Assembly (NCBI GenBank): GCA_003225295.1
Contig: QHYZ01000059.1
Location: 52,507 to 116,506, forward strand
DNA from: Acidobacteriota bacterium
Lineage (GTDB): Bacteria > Acidobacteriota > Terriglobia > Acidiferrales > UBA7541
Reading direction: 5' to 3'
Length of the DNA stretch: 64,000 bases
Part shown: positions 1 through 8,982 of the stretch, in pieces
Layout: each line of letters opens with the position of its first letter
Numbering within the stretch: position 1 is the first letter of the stretch
Made by a program: the position numbers and the translations under genes
The notes under the pieces: generated by a model
Database searches by the model: none
Told to the model about the DNA's origin: nothing
What the model saw: only the letters and a program-made list of their open reading frames with translations

Positions 1-2
1 TC

Positions 3-140
3 GAGGCACTGCGCAAGGTGAATTTCCGGGGCTGGGCGGTCGTCGAGCTAGACGTCGTGCCCGACAAGACACGCACACCCAAAGAGTCGGGAGCCATTAG
101 CAAGAAATATCTCGAAGAAAAGCTCGGGGTAACCGTATGA
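3..140 (+). CDS. C-terminal end of a sugar phosphate isomerase/epimerase-like TIM-barrel protein (5' truncated)
   Basis: Only the last 45 codons are inside the window; the gene begins upstream. The readable tail contains a W-x-V-V-E-L-D strand, a P-x-E-S-G segment and a terminal K-Y-L-E-E-K-L-G helix. This matches the end of xylose-isomerase-like TIM-barrel proteins (AP endonuclease 2 superfamily; IolE and sugar phosphate isomerase/epimerase types). The stop codon TGA overlaps the ATG of the next gene (ATGA at 137-140), so the two are probably translationally coupled in one operon. The family call rests on a short fragment plus a neighbour of the same fold. Confidence 0.6.
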   Translation, partial: EALRKVNFRGWAVVELDVVPDKTRTPKESGAISKKYLEEKLGVTV

Positions 141-1015
141 ATTCGCCTTTCCGAGTCGCGGTAATTAATGACGAGATCAGCCAGGACTTCGGCCACGCCT
201 GCGAGGTGGCCTCGCGGGAATTTGGCATGGAATGGATCGAGCTGCGCGGCATGTGGAACAAGAACCTGCTCAAGCTGGACGCCAAGGAAGTCGAAGAGGC
301 GCGGCGCATATTGGAAAAAAACAAGTTGCGTGTGACCGATATCGCTAGCCCCCTATTCAAGGTGGATTGGCCGGGCGCACCGAAGTCGAAGTACAGCCCT
401 AAGCGCGATCAATTCAACGCAGACTTTACGTTTGAGCAGCAGGATGAAGTGCTGGAACGAAGTATCGAGCTGGCCAAGGCCTTCCACACCGATCGCGTCC
501 GATTCTTCGATTTCTGGCGGCTCGATGATCAGGCGCGGTATCGCACGGCCATAAATGAAAAGCTGCGGAATGCGGCCGAAGCAGCAGCCAAGAAGGATGT
601 GATTCTAGTTCTCGAGAATGAACCTGCTTGTAATACGGCGACGGCGGCGGAAGCAGCCAAGGTCCTTGGCGCAGTTCCCTCGCCCAACCTCCTGCTCAAC
701 TGGGATCCCGGAAACGCAGCCACCCAGGGTGAGAAGCCTTACCCGGATGGATATGATCTTCTGCCGAAAGCGCGAATTGGCCACTGTCATTGCAAGGACG
801 CGGTGAAAAAGCCCGACGGCAAGACGTATGCATGGGCCGCCATGGGACAGGGCATCATCGATTGGGCCGGACAGTTTAGTGCGCTCAAACGGGACGGCTA
901 TCATTTCGCCGTGAGCCTGGAGACGCACTGGCGCGCAGCGGGCACGCCGGAAGAATCGACGCGGCAGAGTTGGGCAGGGATGAAAAAAGAGCTGCAAGAG
1001 GCGGGAGCGATTTAG
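137..1015 (+). CDS. Sugar phosphate isomerase/epimerase family protein (xylose isomerase-like TIM barrel)
   Basis: A 292-residue cytoplasmic protein with no signal peptide. Metal-ligand type motifs of the xylose-isomerase-like TIM barrel appear in order: L-E-N-E near residue 159, N-W-D-P-G-N near 190, G-H-C-H-C-K-D near 215 and S-L-E-T-H near 262. These Glu/Asp/His residues normally hold the divalent metal that drives sugar isomerisation or epimerisation. The start overlaps the stop of the preceding gene (ATGA), and a Gfo/Idh/MocA oxidoreductase follows 15 bases later. That trio is typical of catabolic operons for inositols, keto-sugars or unusual sugars. The substrate cannot be told from sequence. 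Confidence 0.85.
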   Translation: MNSPFRVAVINDEISQDFGHACEVASREFGMEWIELRGMWNKNLLKLDAKEVEEARRILEKNKLRVTDIASPLFKVDWPGAPKSKYSPKRDQFNADFTFEQQDEVLERSIELAKAFHTDRVRFFDFWRLDDQARYRTAINEKLRNAAEAAAKKDVILVLENEPACNTATAAEAAKVLGAVPSPNLLLNWDPGNAATQGEKPYPDGYDLLPKARIGHCHCKDAVKKPDGKTYAWAAMGQGIIDWAGQFSALKRDGYHFAVSLETHWRAAGTPEESTRQSWAGMKKELQEAGAI

Positions 1016-1030
1016 GCCAGGAGGCCGAAA

Positions 1031-2275
1031 ATGGCGGAGAACACGAGGCGTAATTTCATAAAACGGAGCGCTTTGGGTAGCGTGGCGATGCTCGTCTACC
1101 CACCTTCGCGAGTGCTCGGCGCAAATGACCGCGTGCGTGTGGGAATGATCGGTGTGGGCGGACGCGGGCAAGAATTGCTCAAACAGGTGCTGGGAGTTGC
1201 CAGCGCTCAACTCGTCGCCATTGCCGACGTTTACACGGGAAGCCGCGAGGCAGCCAAACAGATGGCGCCCGGCATTCAGACCCTTGATGATCACCGCCGT
1301 CTGCTGGATATGAAGGATATTGACGCCGTCATTGTAGCCAGCCCGCTGCACATCCACTGCCGGCATTTTGTGGATACGCTGGCGGCCGGCAAAGACCTTT
1401 ACTCGGAAAAAACTATGACTTGGTCCATTCCGGAAGCGGAGCAATGCCTGGCAGCGGCGAAGAGTTCCGACCGGGTCGTTCAAATCGGACTACAGCATGA
1501 GAGTTCTGGATCACTGGCGGACACCCGGAAGTGGATCAAGGACGGAATTGTAGGGCCAGTTGCCCAAGTGGAGTCTTGGATGAGCCGCAACACGCCCCAC
1601 GGCAGAGGTCAGTGGGTGCGCAAGGTGCCCTCGAACTGCACGGCGCAAAATGTCAATTGGAAAGCTTTTCTGAACGGGCGCCCCGACCGCGAATTCGATC
1701 CTTTCAAGTTTATCAACTGGAGGTTGTACTGGGAGTTTTCAGGCGGAAACGTGACCGAGAACATGGTGCACCAAATCGCTTGGATTATGACGGCCCTCGA
1801 TCTGCCCGAACCCAGCGCAGCGTTTATGTCCGGGGGCGTGTTCTCCGAGAAAGACGGACGCGAAGTGCCGGACACGATTGTAGTTACGCTCGAATATCCC
1901 GCGGACACAGTTGTCACCTGGCAGTCCACTTTCAGCAACAGCCATTACGGCTTGGGCGAGCGCCTGCTCGGAAGCGACGGCACCATCGAACATGTATCCG
2001 GGGTAACCGACATGGCGACCGGAAGGTCTCGAGAGGTCATTCGTTATTTTCCTGAGAAGGCCAACCGGCGTGAAGGGACTACACTTTCCGGAGAGACTCC
2101 GAATCAAAATCATATGGCCAATTGGATCGATTGCGTGCGTACCCGTAAGATCCCGAATGCGTCTGTTGAGGTTGGCTACCGCTCGGCGATTGCCGCGCAC
2201 ATGGCGAACATCTCTTATCGCCGCAAAGAGCGCGTCACTCTGGAAATGGCTAAGTCGCTTCGGCCGGAGTCCTGA
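1031..2275 (+). CDS. Gfo/Idh/MocA family oxidoreductase with Tat signal
   Basis: 414 residues. The N-terminus has a twin-arginine leader (T-R-R-N-F-I-K, residues 5-11, then a hydrophobic stretch and a small-residue cleavage region near 30), so export by Tat with folded NAD(P) is expected. A Rossmann nucleotide-binding motif G-V-G-G-R-G follows directly (about residues 42-47), then S-E-K-T-M-T-W, which carries the conserved E-K of the family. The C-terminal half is the usual Gfo/Idh/MocA alpha/beta domain, with E-N-M-V-H-Q. Such exported members act on sugars, cyclitols or glycoside derivatives in Acidobacteriota and Bacteroidota. A purine-rich AGGAGGC sits about 5 bases before the ATG. It forms one transcription unit with the two TIM-barrel genes upstream. 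Confidence 0.88.
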   Translation: MAENTRRNFIKRSALGSVAMLVYPPSRVLGANDRVRVGMIGVGGRGQELLKQVLGVASAQLVAIADVYTGSREAAKQMAPGIQTLDDHRRLLDMKDIDAVIVASPLHIHCRHFVDTLAAGKDLYSEKTMTWSIPEAEQCLAAAKSSDRVVQIGLQHESSGSLADTRKWIKDGIVGPVAQVESWMSRNTPHGRGQWVRKVPSNCTAQNVNWKAFLNGRPDREFDPFKFINWRLYWEFSGGNVTENMVHQIAWIMTALDLPEPSAAFMSGGVFSEKDGREVPDTIVVTLEYPADTVVTWQSTFSNSHYGLGERLLGSDGTIEHVSGVTDMATGRSREVIRYFPEKANRREGTTLSGETPNQNHMANWIDCVRTRKIPNASVEVGYRSAIAAHMANISYRRKERVTLEMAKSLRPES

Positions 2276-2411
2276 AGCGTATCGCTCGCCATCACATCTG
2301 CTCCTGAAGTTTAGCTGCGACGGCTTGGTGAAGGCTGGCTTCGCGAGCATCCCGAGTGCGAACGGATCACCAATGGCGAGCGCAAGCCCGGCACTCTAGT
2401 GTTTGCCGGAG

Positions 2412-3233
2412 TCAGTCGTCAAACATGGCGTTAATATCGCGGTAGCCTACGGCTTCGTTGGCGAATTCAAACGTGCCGCGCTCGCGCATCTCGCGGGCGG
2501 CGCGCAGGAAGGCTCCGAAGGCGGCGCGTGCTAGGGCACTGCCAACGCTGATGCGCTTGACGTGGAGGGCTGACAAGGCTGCGCGAGACAATTGCACGCC
2601 TTCCAGCCCCATTACCACGTTAACGGGACGATCCACTGACCCCACGACTGCGGCAATGTCATCCTTGGCAGACACGCCGGGGGCGTAAAGGACGTCGGCG
2701 CCCGCCTCTTGGTAGGCTTGCAAACGCTTGATCGTGTCGTTCAAGTCAGGCCTTCCGACGACGAAGTTTTCCGCACGCGCGGTCAAGGTGAAGCGAAACG
2801 GAAGGTGGCGCACCGCTTCCGCGGCCGCGCGGATTCGCTCGGCGGCATGCCCAAGCTCATACACCGTACAATTCACGCGCCCGGACACGTCTTCAATCGA
2901 GCCGCCAACAAGCCCGGCCTGCGCGGCGAGCTTGATGGTTTCCGCTACGATCTGAGGGGTGTCTCCGAAGCCATTCTCGAGATCGGCGCTGACAGGCAGG
3001 TCGGTCGCCGAGACGATGGCGGCCACGTGGGCCATGGTTTCGTCACCACCAACGGTGCTGTCGGGTTGCCCGACGGAGAAGGCATAACCAGCACTGGTGG
3101 TGGCCAGCGCCTCAAAGCCCAGACGGGTCAGCAGCCGCGCCGTGCCGATGTCCCATGGATTCGGAATGATGAATGCGCCAGCCCGTGCGTGAAGCGCATG
3201 AAAGGCCGCACCCTTTTCAGCTTGCGTCAACAT
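2412..3233 (-). CDS. Isocitrate lyase/phosphoenolpyruvate mutase family protein
   Basis: 273 residues, cytoplasmic. The sequence follows the ICL/PEPM superfamily: I-P-N-P-W-D near residue 23, T-T-S-A-G-Y near 44, S-A-D-L-E-N-G-F-G-D near 82 (metal-binding Asp/Glu) and G-G-S-I-E-D near 112. These bind Mg2+ and a 2-oxo acid or enolpyruvate substrate. The usual isocitrate lyase K-K-C-G-H signature is absent, so it is more like the small PEPM/2-methylisocitrate-lyase/oxaloacetate-hydrolase type members of unknown substrate. It lies 8 bases downstream of the NIPSNAP gene on the same strand, so the two are probably co-transcribed. Confidence 0.85.
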   Translation of the reverse strand: MLTQAEKGAAFHALHARAGAFIIPNPWDIGTARLLTRLGFEALATTSAGYAFSVGQPDSTVGGDETMAHVAAIVSATDLPVSADLENGFGDTPQIVAETIKLAAQAGLVGGSIEDVSGRVNCTVYELGHAAERIRAAAEAVRHLPFRFTLTARAENFVVGRPDLNDTIKRLQAYQEAGADVLYAPGVSAKDDIAAVVGSVDRPVNVVMGLEGVQLSRAALSALHVKRISVGSALARAAFGAFLRAAREMRERGTFEFANEAVGYRDINAMFDD

Positions 3234-3241
3234 GTTTGGCC

Positions 3242-3727
3242 TTACGGTGCGGCTGGCAGAGCAGCGGGAACGCCAAAGGTTCCATCGACCACTTCAACGA
3301 AGTTTCTTTCTTCGCGAAGAATGAAGCGTTTTGATTGCGACGTCGCGAAATTCTCACGCCCCTCCGAATCCGCCTTTAGGCGTATTCGGTACGCCTCATA
3401 GGAAGTCAGGCTGTCGAAGGCGATCAACCCCCAGGCAACATCATTCGTTCCTTCATGTGGTAGAAAATACCCGACCAGATGTCCGCCGCATCGAGGAATG
3501 ATGCGGCCCCAATTCTCGGCGTACTTCTTGAACGCATCTCGCTGGAATGGATCGATCTGGTAGCGTATGAGGCACACGATCGTCATTGGTATCCCCTTCA
3601 TGGCCGGTCTGGCCGGTGCATCGCAGCCAGCGGTCAGCGCCGCGACCGTTGCCAAGATGCCGCCGATGGCTTCGCGGCGGCTGATCGGCACGGTTGCGGG
3701 CTTGGTTGGTTGCATGCGCAGCAGCAT
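3242..3727 (-). CDS. NIPSNAP family protein with Tat/lipoprotein-like leader
   Basis: 161 residues. The body, from about residue 48 (M-T-I-V-C-L-I-R-Y), is a NIPSNAP-type dimeric alpha/beta-barrel domain, with F-A-x-N-W and a [11 protein letters not shown] segment typical of the family. It is preceded by an unusual leader: S-R-R-E-A-I-G (twin Arg) followed by a hydrophobic stretch and A-L-T-A-G-C, which reads as a lipobox. The long form may therefore be an exported lipoprotein, while an internal ATG at residue 48 would give a cytoplasmic form. Two ATGs lie close together at the 5' end (3727 and 3715). The function of bacterial NIPSNAP proteins is mostly unknown. The gene is divergent from an ArsR-type regulator 40 bases away. 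Confidence 0.75.
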   Translation of the reverse strand: MLLRMQPTKPATVPISRREAIGGILATVAALTAGCDAPARPAMKGIPMTIVCLIRYQIDPFQRDAFKKYAENWGRIIPRCGGHLVGYFLPHEGTNDVAWGLIAFDSLTSYEAYRIRLKADSEGRENFATSQSKRFILREERNFVEVVDGTFGVPAALPAAP

Positions 3728-3767
3728 GCCAGTTGCCTGACATGAACGCTTCGTCTACTATCAAAGT

Positions 3768-4469
3768 ATGAATGTCGAAGATCATGCGGACCGTGCGGCC
3801 TCCGGAATTGCCGCGGCCATCGGTGAGCCGGCGCGCGCCCGCATGCTGTACTGCCTGGTGGACGGCCGCGCACGAACGAGCACCGAGCTTGCCATGGTCG
3901 CTCGCGTAACGCCGTCAACCGCCAGCGTGCACCTGCAGCGGCTGAAGTCGCAGCGATTGGTGAAGGTGTTCGCGCAGGGGAAACATCGCTACTACAGCCT
4001 GGAAGGAGCCAATGTGGCCGTCGCGCTCGAATCCCTGAGCGTGCTGGCCGGCGGATCCCCCGACGTATTTGTGCCGAACACGCCCAATCCGCTGCGCGCC
4101 GCACGAACTTGCTACGATCACATCGCGGGCACGCTGGGCGTCTCGCTGCATGACCGCTTCAAGGCACTGGGCTGGCTGTCAGGCGGCTCAGGTGCCGATA
4201 ACCCTTACGACCTCACACCAGGTGGAGTGCAGGCGTTCGAAGCTCTTGGTATTGATATCGAGGCAACTCGGAAACTGCGACGTCGTTTCGCCTACGCCTG
4301 CGTGGACTGGAGTGAGCGACGACCGCATGTCGGTGGCGCGGTCGGAGCGGCGGTGCTGAACGTCGCCCTGCAACAAGAATGGGTGATCCGCGATCTCGAT
4401 AGTCGCGCGTTGACCATCACCAGAGTTGGCCGACGTGAAATGCAGACTCGCTTCGGCCTTCACGATTGA
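3768..4469 (+). CDS. ArsR-family winged-helix transcriptional regulator (long form)
   Basis: 233 residues, about twice the length of a minimal ArsR/SmtB protein. Residues 10-80 form the winged helix: a G-E-P-A-R-A-R-M-L helix, then V-A-R-V-T-P-S-T-A-S-V-H-L as recognition helix and G-K-H-R-Y-Y-S-L as wing. The C-terminal 140 residues are an extra domain without the cysteine metal sites of ArsR, so metal sensing is unlikely. It is divergent from the NIPSNAP/ICL-PEPM pair with only 40 bases between the starts, so it probably controls that pair and itself from the shared gap. No clear operator palindrome was seen there. Confidence 0.82.
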   Translation: MNVEDHADRAASGIAAAIGEPARARMLYCLVDGRARTSTELAMVARVTPSTASVHLQRLKSQRLVKVFAQGKHRYYSLEGANVAVALESLSVLAGGSPDVFVPNTPNPLRAARTCYDHIAGTLGVSLHDRFKALGWLSGGSGADNPYDLTPGGVQAFEALGIDIEATRKLRRRFAYACVDWSERRPHVGGAVGAAVLNVALQQEWVIRDLDSRALTITRVGRREMQTRFGLHD

Positions 4470-4696
4470 GACGTCGAGCTCACGCCCGTGGGCCGCCAGA
4501 ACTCCTCAACACCGAAGATCGCGGTCCGCTACAGCCACTCGAGCGGGATGAAGGAACGCCATCGTGGTATAACTCCGGGCTATGTTCAGTCTGCGTTTTT
4601 CTGCTTCTCGCCGCGCCCTGCTTCGGCGAAGTTCTGAGAGCGTGTGGGCCGCACCAAGATCAGTCGGGTAGCTATCCAGTAATCCGACTTCCCATC

Positions 4697-5698
4697 TCAC
4701 GGCCAATTCGGAGAAATCGAATCTACCATTCCGCCTGTCCAATACAGATAAAAGCCTTCGTCGCAGGGCCTCATTACATCACCATATTTCTTTTTCGCGT
4801 GGCTGCCCCAGTGGGGTTTCCTGCCGTCGGCGTCGCAGAAACCGTACTCGTCGGACAGCCCCCATGAGCTGAACACCCGCCCCGACTTCTTCGCAATGTG
4901 GGGATCCGCGGCCAGCGCAACCACGGCCCGTCCGCAATACAGCGGCGTCTCGGACTCCTCAAAATTGGGATCCTTCTTCGCGGCCTCCCGCCAATTGGCT
5001 TCGGTTACACCGAAGTGCTCCAGCATCACTTCGGACCGCAGAAAACCGGGAGTAAGCGCAAGTACTGTCACATTCTTGCGACGCAGCTCACGAGCCATGG
5101 CAAACGCCATGCGGATCACGCTGGTCTTCACCAGATCGTAGAATAAATTCCCCCGGTACTGATACGAATCGCCGTCAGTCACTTCCACGATCAGGCCCCC
5201 GCTCGATTTCTTGGCAGATTCGATGAGCAGGGGAGCGGCAAAATGGCACGTAATGATGTGCGTGTAAAGAGCGCCTTCCATCATCTGGAAGCCTTTTGGC
5301 AGGTCGAGCTGCCAGAAGGGTTTCCCAAATTCCAGGAACGGATCTCCACCCCAGATGTTATTGACTAGGATGTCGAGCTTTCCGTGCTCCTTCTCGATCC
5401 GGGCCATGAGCATCTGGACGGCCCCGCGGTTGGTATGGTCGACGAAGGCCGGGATGCCCAGCCCTCCGCGCAGCGTCACCCTCTCCGCCGTTTCTTCAAC
5501 CGTCTCCAGTCTCATCGAAGCGCTTCGCGTCGAATTTCTAGTTGCCCGCGAACTGCGCCCCGTGCAGTACACCGTCGCGCCGGCTTCTCCCAAGGCTACC
5601 GCGATTCCTCGGCCGGCCCCCCGGCTTGCACCTGCCACTAGGGCGACTTTTCCACGCATGTTTGGCGGTGTGTAGGAAGGGGACATGGGTGCCTCCAT
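4697..5698 (-). CDS. Short-chain dehydrogenase/reductase (DHRS1-like)
   Basis: 333 residues, longer than the classical 250-residue SDR. The N-terminus has the glycine-rich nucleotide site A-G-A-S-R-G-A-G-R-G (about residues 18-27) and C-T-G-R-S. The stabilising motif is L-V-N-N-I-W-G-G near 112. The active site is readable as E-V-T-D-G-D-S then Y-D-L-V-K (catalytic Tyr and Lys). The N-N-x-W/Y-G-G variant and the C-terminal extension resemble DHRS1-type SDRs. It is probably an NAD(P)H-dependent oxidoreductase of unknown substrate. It lies alone between a convergent regulator and a PilZ gene on the same strand. Confidence 0.86.
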   Translation of the reverse strand: MEAPMSPSYTPPNMRGKVALVAGASRGAGRGIAVALGEAGATVYCTGRSSRATRNSTRSASMRLETVEETAERVTLRGGLGIPAFVDHTNRGAVQMLMARIEKEHGKLDILVNNIWGGDPFLEFGKPFWQLDLPKGFQMMEGALYTHIITCHFAAPLLIESAKKSSGGLIVEVTDGDSYQYRGNLFYDLVKTSVIRMAFAMARELRRKNVTVLALTPGFLRSEVMLEHFGVTEANWREAAKKDPNFEESETPLYCGRAVVALAADPHIAKKSGRVFSSWGLSDEYGFCDADGRKPHWGSHAKKKYGDVMRPCDEGFYLYWTGGMVDSISPNWP

Positions 5699-5889
5699 AC
5701 CTGATCGCTCAATCTTAAACTAATTTGTGCGCGTCGCAACGGACCGGAAGGACCATGGCAGCCAATGTAGCAGCAGAAGTGAAAGAGGATCCATCCTGAA
5801 GAACCGCATGTTCCGAAGGAGTTGGCAGTCGGAAGTGCGCGCGTGTGGATCGCAAGGCCTATGGGGGTTTTGAACCAACACAGCCGAAG

Positions 5890-6246
5890 CTATGAAATCG
5901 GCCTGAGTTGGCTAACGATCTCGCCCAACCAGGCTTCTAGTAGTGACCGCTGGTCGGGCGTCATCTCGGTGAACGCAAGGCCCATCCCAAATCGCGGGTC
6001 GCAGTAGACCACTTTGGCCTTGGTCTCGAAGACGCCCTGATCCCTAAGAATCCGCAACCCCACCAGGGTCCCCTCGGGGAACGGATTTAGCGCGTCAATA
6101 TAGCAGCCCCCCAAGCCCAGTTCCGAAGTGCGCGCTGACAGTAGCGCCCCGGAACGCAGCTCGGTCACCTCGGCAGAAGCGACCAGCGGACAGCGCCGAA
6201 CGGAACGCTTTTTAGCCGGTTGCAAGGGCTTGTTCCTTTTGATCAT
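5890..6246 (-). CDS. PilZ domain protein
   Basis: 118 residues, soluble. The sequence matches a single PilZ domain: a basic N-terminal K-K-R-S-V-R-R stretch in the place of the RxxxR c-di-GMP loop, then a R-T-S-E-L-G-L-G-G-C-Y-I-D segment where the family has (D/N)-x-S-x-x-G, and F-P-E-G-T-L-V further on. The Asp/Asn of the second motif is replaced by Arg-Thr, so c-di-GMP binding may be weakened or absent. The last third (V-V-Y-C-D-P-R-F-G-M-G-L-A-F) is also typical. There is no obvious partner gene. It could modulate motility, exopolysaccharide or transcription. Confidence 0.8.
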   Translation of the reverse strand: MIKRNKPLQPAKKRSVRRCPLVASAEVTELRSGALLSARTSELGLGGCYIDALNPFPEGTLVGLRILRDQGVFETKAKVVYCDPRFGMGLAFTEMTPDQRSLLEAWLGEIVSQLRPIS

Positions 6247-6406
6247 GGAGCATCACTTATTCACGGCAATCTCGTCGCAGAAGCTTGTCTAAATCAGCTA
6301 ATGTCGAAGGCTGGCGTATTCCTTCAGCCATATCCAGTCCAAAGCTACCATGACAGCAGCTCCCGTTGCGTCCGGAACATGCCGTCCCCGCTTGGCCGCC
6401 ACAAGG
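6247..6406. other. Non-coding stretch upstream of the PilZ gene
   Basis: About 160 bases without a supportable gene. The PilZ promoter should be here, but no convincing -35/-10 pair was recognised. With the remnant at 6407-6655 and the leader up to the ABC gene, the whole gap is about 680 bases. Confidence 0.4.
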
Positions 6407-6655
6407 TCAGTTCGAGACCGTGGAAAATAAGCCGGAGCGACTCGCCCGGGGCAGTGGCCTCCCTTCGCGGTGGTCCCACTTTATCTGATCGAACTGCGTC
6501 CACATGTCACCGTTGCGGTCATAGAGCTGCAGTACATTAGGGAGCCACGAGCTCAGATTCTCGCTGAGCCATAACTCCCGGTAGATCCCGCGCAACCTCG
6601 TGGTGTAGTCGCGCAAGTCGATCAAGGGTCCGTTTATACCCTGTATTTGGAACAA
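6407..6655 (-). pseudogene. Remnant resembling the C-terminal region of a family 20 beta-N-acetylhexosaminidase
   Basis: The 82-codon minus-strand frame has a protein-like stretch: a basic R-L-R-G-I-Y-R-E-L-W-L-S-E-N segment followed by W-L-P-N-V-L and a Y-D-R-N-G-D-M-W helix. This resembles the C-terminal helix pair after the catalytic domain of some acidobacterial GH20-type hexosaminidases, where L-W-L-x-E-N-R-P-Y-W-L is common. There is no signal peptide, no catalytic D-E pair and no room for a TIM barrel. If real, it is a truncated relic. The family match is from memory of the motif, so confidence is modest. Confidence 0.35.
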
Positions 6656-6926
6656 TTGCGCATCTATTTCGGAGGGGGCGCGGTTTTCTCTTTAGCCAGG
6701 ATTCCCGAGTAGCGCCGGGAAATTTCGGGCAAATTACTGGCAACGCATTCCGAGAGCAGCAAGCTTCAACGAGGCCAACTCAAAGTATTTCAGGGGAAAT
6801 TGAAAGATTGGCCTCGGAAGTCGATTTCCGATAATGCGCTGCAATCAGGACTTAAGCTAAGTCCGTGATATAAACTTTCGGTCCGGCTCAGTGCATCTTA
6901 GTGTATCCACGATCCTGCAAACTATC

Positions 6927-7844
6927 ATGCGTCCAGTCATTCAAGTTTCGGGAGTCCGCAAGACCTACGGCAAAACGGTGGCTGTCGACGAGGTGTCGTT
7001 CGAGGTAAACGAAGGTGAGATTTTCGGTTTAATCGGGCCCAACGGCGCGGGAAAAACCACCACGATGGAGTGCATCGAGGGTCTGCGCACGCCCGACCAG
7101 GGCACCATCTCGGTCTTAGGTCTTGATCCCTTTCGTCACGTCTACAAGCTGCAGGACCGCATCGGGGTTCAGCTCCAGCAGGCGCAGTTGCAGAAGCGGA
7201 TAAAAGTGTGGGAGGCGCTAGACCTGTGGGCTTTGCTTTACCAGAAGAAAGCGATCGACGGCGAACACTTACTCGAACAACTCGGTCTCGCCGATAAGCG
7301 GGGCGCCTGGTTCATGAACCTCTCCGGAGGCCAGAAGCAGCGTCTGTTTATCGCCCTTGCACTGATCAACGATCCGGAGGTGGTGTTTCTGGACGAGCTG
7401 ACCACCGGGCTGGACCCGCAGTCCCGGCGGGCAATCTGGGATCTCGTGCGCGGCATCCGCGCCCGCGGCAAGACAGTCTTTTTGACCACTCATCTTATGG
7501 AAGAGGCCGAACGGTTGTGTGACCGGGTAGCAATCATCGAGCACGGACGGATCATCGACATCGACAGGCCGGAGCGGCTCGTCGACCGACACTGCCCTGA
7601 GCGAACCGTGGTTCTCGCCACGGACGACCCCATCGCTGAAGACCGCTTCCGGGCCGTCCCCGGAGTTGAGGCGGTGATCTTGACTGACTTGCGATTCACC
7701 ATTCGCGGTCGAGGCGACGACCTAGTGACCGAGGTGATTCGTTGTCTGTCCGAGAATCGAATCCGGGTCACGGATTTCCGCACGATTCTCCCCAACCTTG
7801 AGGACGTCTTTCTCAAGCTGACCGGTCACTCGATTCGCGAGTAG
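6927..7844 (+). CDS. ABC transporter ATP-binding protein (ABC-2 exporter type)
   Basis: 305 residues from ATG 6927; a GTG at 6891 would add 12 residues, but the conserved fold begins at V-I-Q-V-S-G. Walker A G-P-N-G-A-G-K-T-T is at residues 37-45, the signature L-S-G-G-Q near 132, and Walker B V-V-F-L-D-E-L with T-T-G-L-D-P after it. The switch His is in T-T-H-L-M-E-E-A. The last 70 residues form the small regulatory domain usual in CcmA/DrrA-type ATPases. It drives the permease encoded 8 bases downstream. Substrate unknown; drug, lipid or polysaccharide export are all possible. Confidence 0.93.
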   Translation: MRPVIQVSGVRKTYGKTVAVDEVSFEVNEGEIFGLIGPNGAGKTTTMECIEGLRTPDQGTISVLGLDPFRHVYKLQDRIGVQLQQAQLQKRIKVWEALDLWALLYQKKAIDGEHLLEQLGLADKRGAWFMNLSGGQKQRLFIALALINDPEVVFLDELTTGLDPQSRRAIWDLVRGIRARGKTVFLTTHLMEEAERLCDRVAIIEHGRIIDIDRPERLVDRHCPERTVVLATDDPIAEDRFRAVPGVEAVILTDLRFTIRGRGDDLVTEVIRCLSENRIRVTDFRTILPNLEDVFLKLTGHSIRE

Positions 7845-7852
7845 GTTCGATA

Positions 7853-8602
7853 ATGATGCGTGGACTCTGGAAACTGACTTGGATCGAGATCAAGATCTTC
7901 CTGCGCGAACCGCTTGGCGCATTTGGCACGATCGGTTTCCCTGTTCTGGTTTTCCTCGTGTTGGGCCGTATAGCCGGCCGCAGACTCGCACCACCTCCAC
8001 TCGCTGCCAGCAGTTTTATTCTCGTGAGTCTACCAGTCCTGGCCTCGGTGCTGATCGCCGTCAGCGCTGTGCTTTCGCTGGTCACGATAATCTCCATTTA
8101 CCGCGAAGGCGGCATCCTCAAGCGACTACGCGCCACGCCGCTGCGCCCGCAGACGATCCTTACCGCCCACGTGATCGTGAAGCTGATACTCACCGCGGCC
8201 ACGCTGGCCCTAATGGTCCTGGCCGGCAAACGCTACTACCCCGTCGACGTTCATGCTCCATTGTTCTCTTTCACGCTCGCGCTGCTAATCAGCACTTGGA
8301 GCATCCTGTCGATCGGTTTTCTCATCGCCAGCATCGTTCCCACGGCCCGCTTTGCGCAGCCGATCGGCGCCATTATTCTGTACCCCATGATCGCTGTCTC
8401 GGGGCTCTTCGTGCGGGTAGACTCGCTGCCGCCAGTGCTTCACGCGGTGGCGCGAGTGCTGCCGCTGACCTACGCGGTGCCACTACTCCAGGGAATCTGG
8501 AACGGCGACGCCTGGTCAACCCACGTGGGCGACGTAGCGGCACTGGCCGTGTTGTTTGCCGTTTGCACAGCGCTCTCGGCGAGGGTTTTTCGTTGGGAGT
8601 AG
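7853..8602 (+). CDS. ABC-2 type transporter permease
   Basis: 249 residues with six hydrophobic segments, consistent with a DrrB/ABC-2 membrane domain. The N-terminal amphipathic helix (W-I-E-I-K-I-F-L-R-E-P), the G-G-I-L-K-R-L-R-A-T-P-L loop after the second membrane segment (the ATPase-coupling element of ABC-2 permeases) and Y-P-M-I-A-V-S-G-L-F near the fifth are typical. It starts 8 bases after the ATPase gene, so the two form an operon and presumably a 2+2 exporter in the inner membrane. Confidence 0.92.
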   Translation: MMRGLWKLTWIEIKIFLREPLGAFGTIGFPVLVFLVLGRIAGRRLAPPPLAASSFILVSLPVLASVLIAVSAVLSLVTIISIYREGGILKRLRATPLRPQTILTAHVIVKLILTAATLALMVLAGKRYYPVDVHAPLFSFTLALLISTWSILSIGFLIASIVPTARFAQPIGAIILYPMIAVSGLFVRVDSLPPVLHAVARVLPLTYAVPLLQGIWNGDAWSTHVGDVAALAVLFAVCTALSARVFRWE

Positions 8603-8619
8603 CAAGGTTGCTCGATGAA

Positions 8620-8715
8620 CAGCATGGAATTCATGAGCCGCTCGACGGCGAAACCCATCGCCAGCCCGATCACCGTTCCCATCCCGACCAGCCTCCGGTC
8701 GACCGTTGGGGTCAT
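8620..8715 (-). pseudogene. Remnant of an FtsX/MacB-type permease C-terminus
   Basis: On the minus strand the frame starting at 8715 reads V-D-R-R-L-V-G-M-G-T-V-I-G-L-A-M-G, then F-A-V-E-R-L-M-N-S-M-L-F. That is the penultimate membrane segment and conserved R-L-M-x-S-x-L-F turn of ADOP/MacB-like permeases. The match ends abruptly near 8620, where the frame runs into the antisense of the ABC-2 permease gene. It is a relic about 30 codons long. The remaining gap (8716-8982) shows no other gene. Confidence 0.5.
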
Positions 8716-8982
8716 GAAAGCAACTCGAGTCAGAAGTTTTAGGGTTCAGTCCGGTACAGGTTAGGCCAGTTGTCCCGTTCCGGCACAGTTGCCGACCTGC
8801 GAGCTAAATCATTCAGCCTTCAACCACCTGTATTTCGTTGCTACAACAGGGATTCGAGTTCGTGCCGGCATCTCCGTTGGCCCCTGGCGTGCGCAGCATT
8901 TGGTACCTCCGAGCGCCAACCTGAGATGACTGCAGGGGTACCAATTCCAGCGCGTGGTTCACGATTGCGGGTGAGTTCTCGT

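Noticed and set aside
605..1483. 292-codon open frame antisense to the isomerase and oxidoreductase genes
   Set aside because: It mirrors two well-supported genes, has Arg/His-rich composition and no motif; a shadow frame.
8770..8982. 71-codon N-terminal extension of the histidine kinase
   Set aside because: The extension is Cys/Arg-rich, lacks a ribosome site and overlaps a region with an FtsX relic; ATG 8983 starts directly before the first membrane helix.
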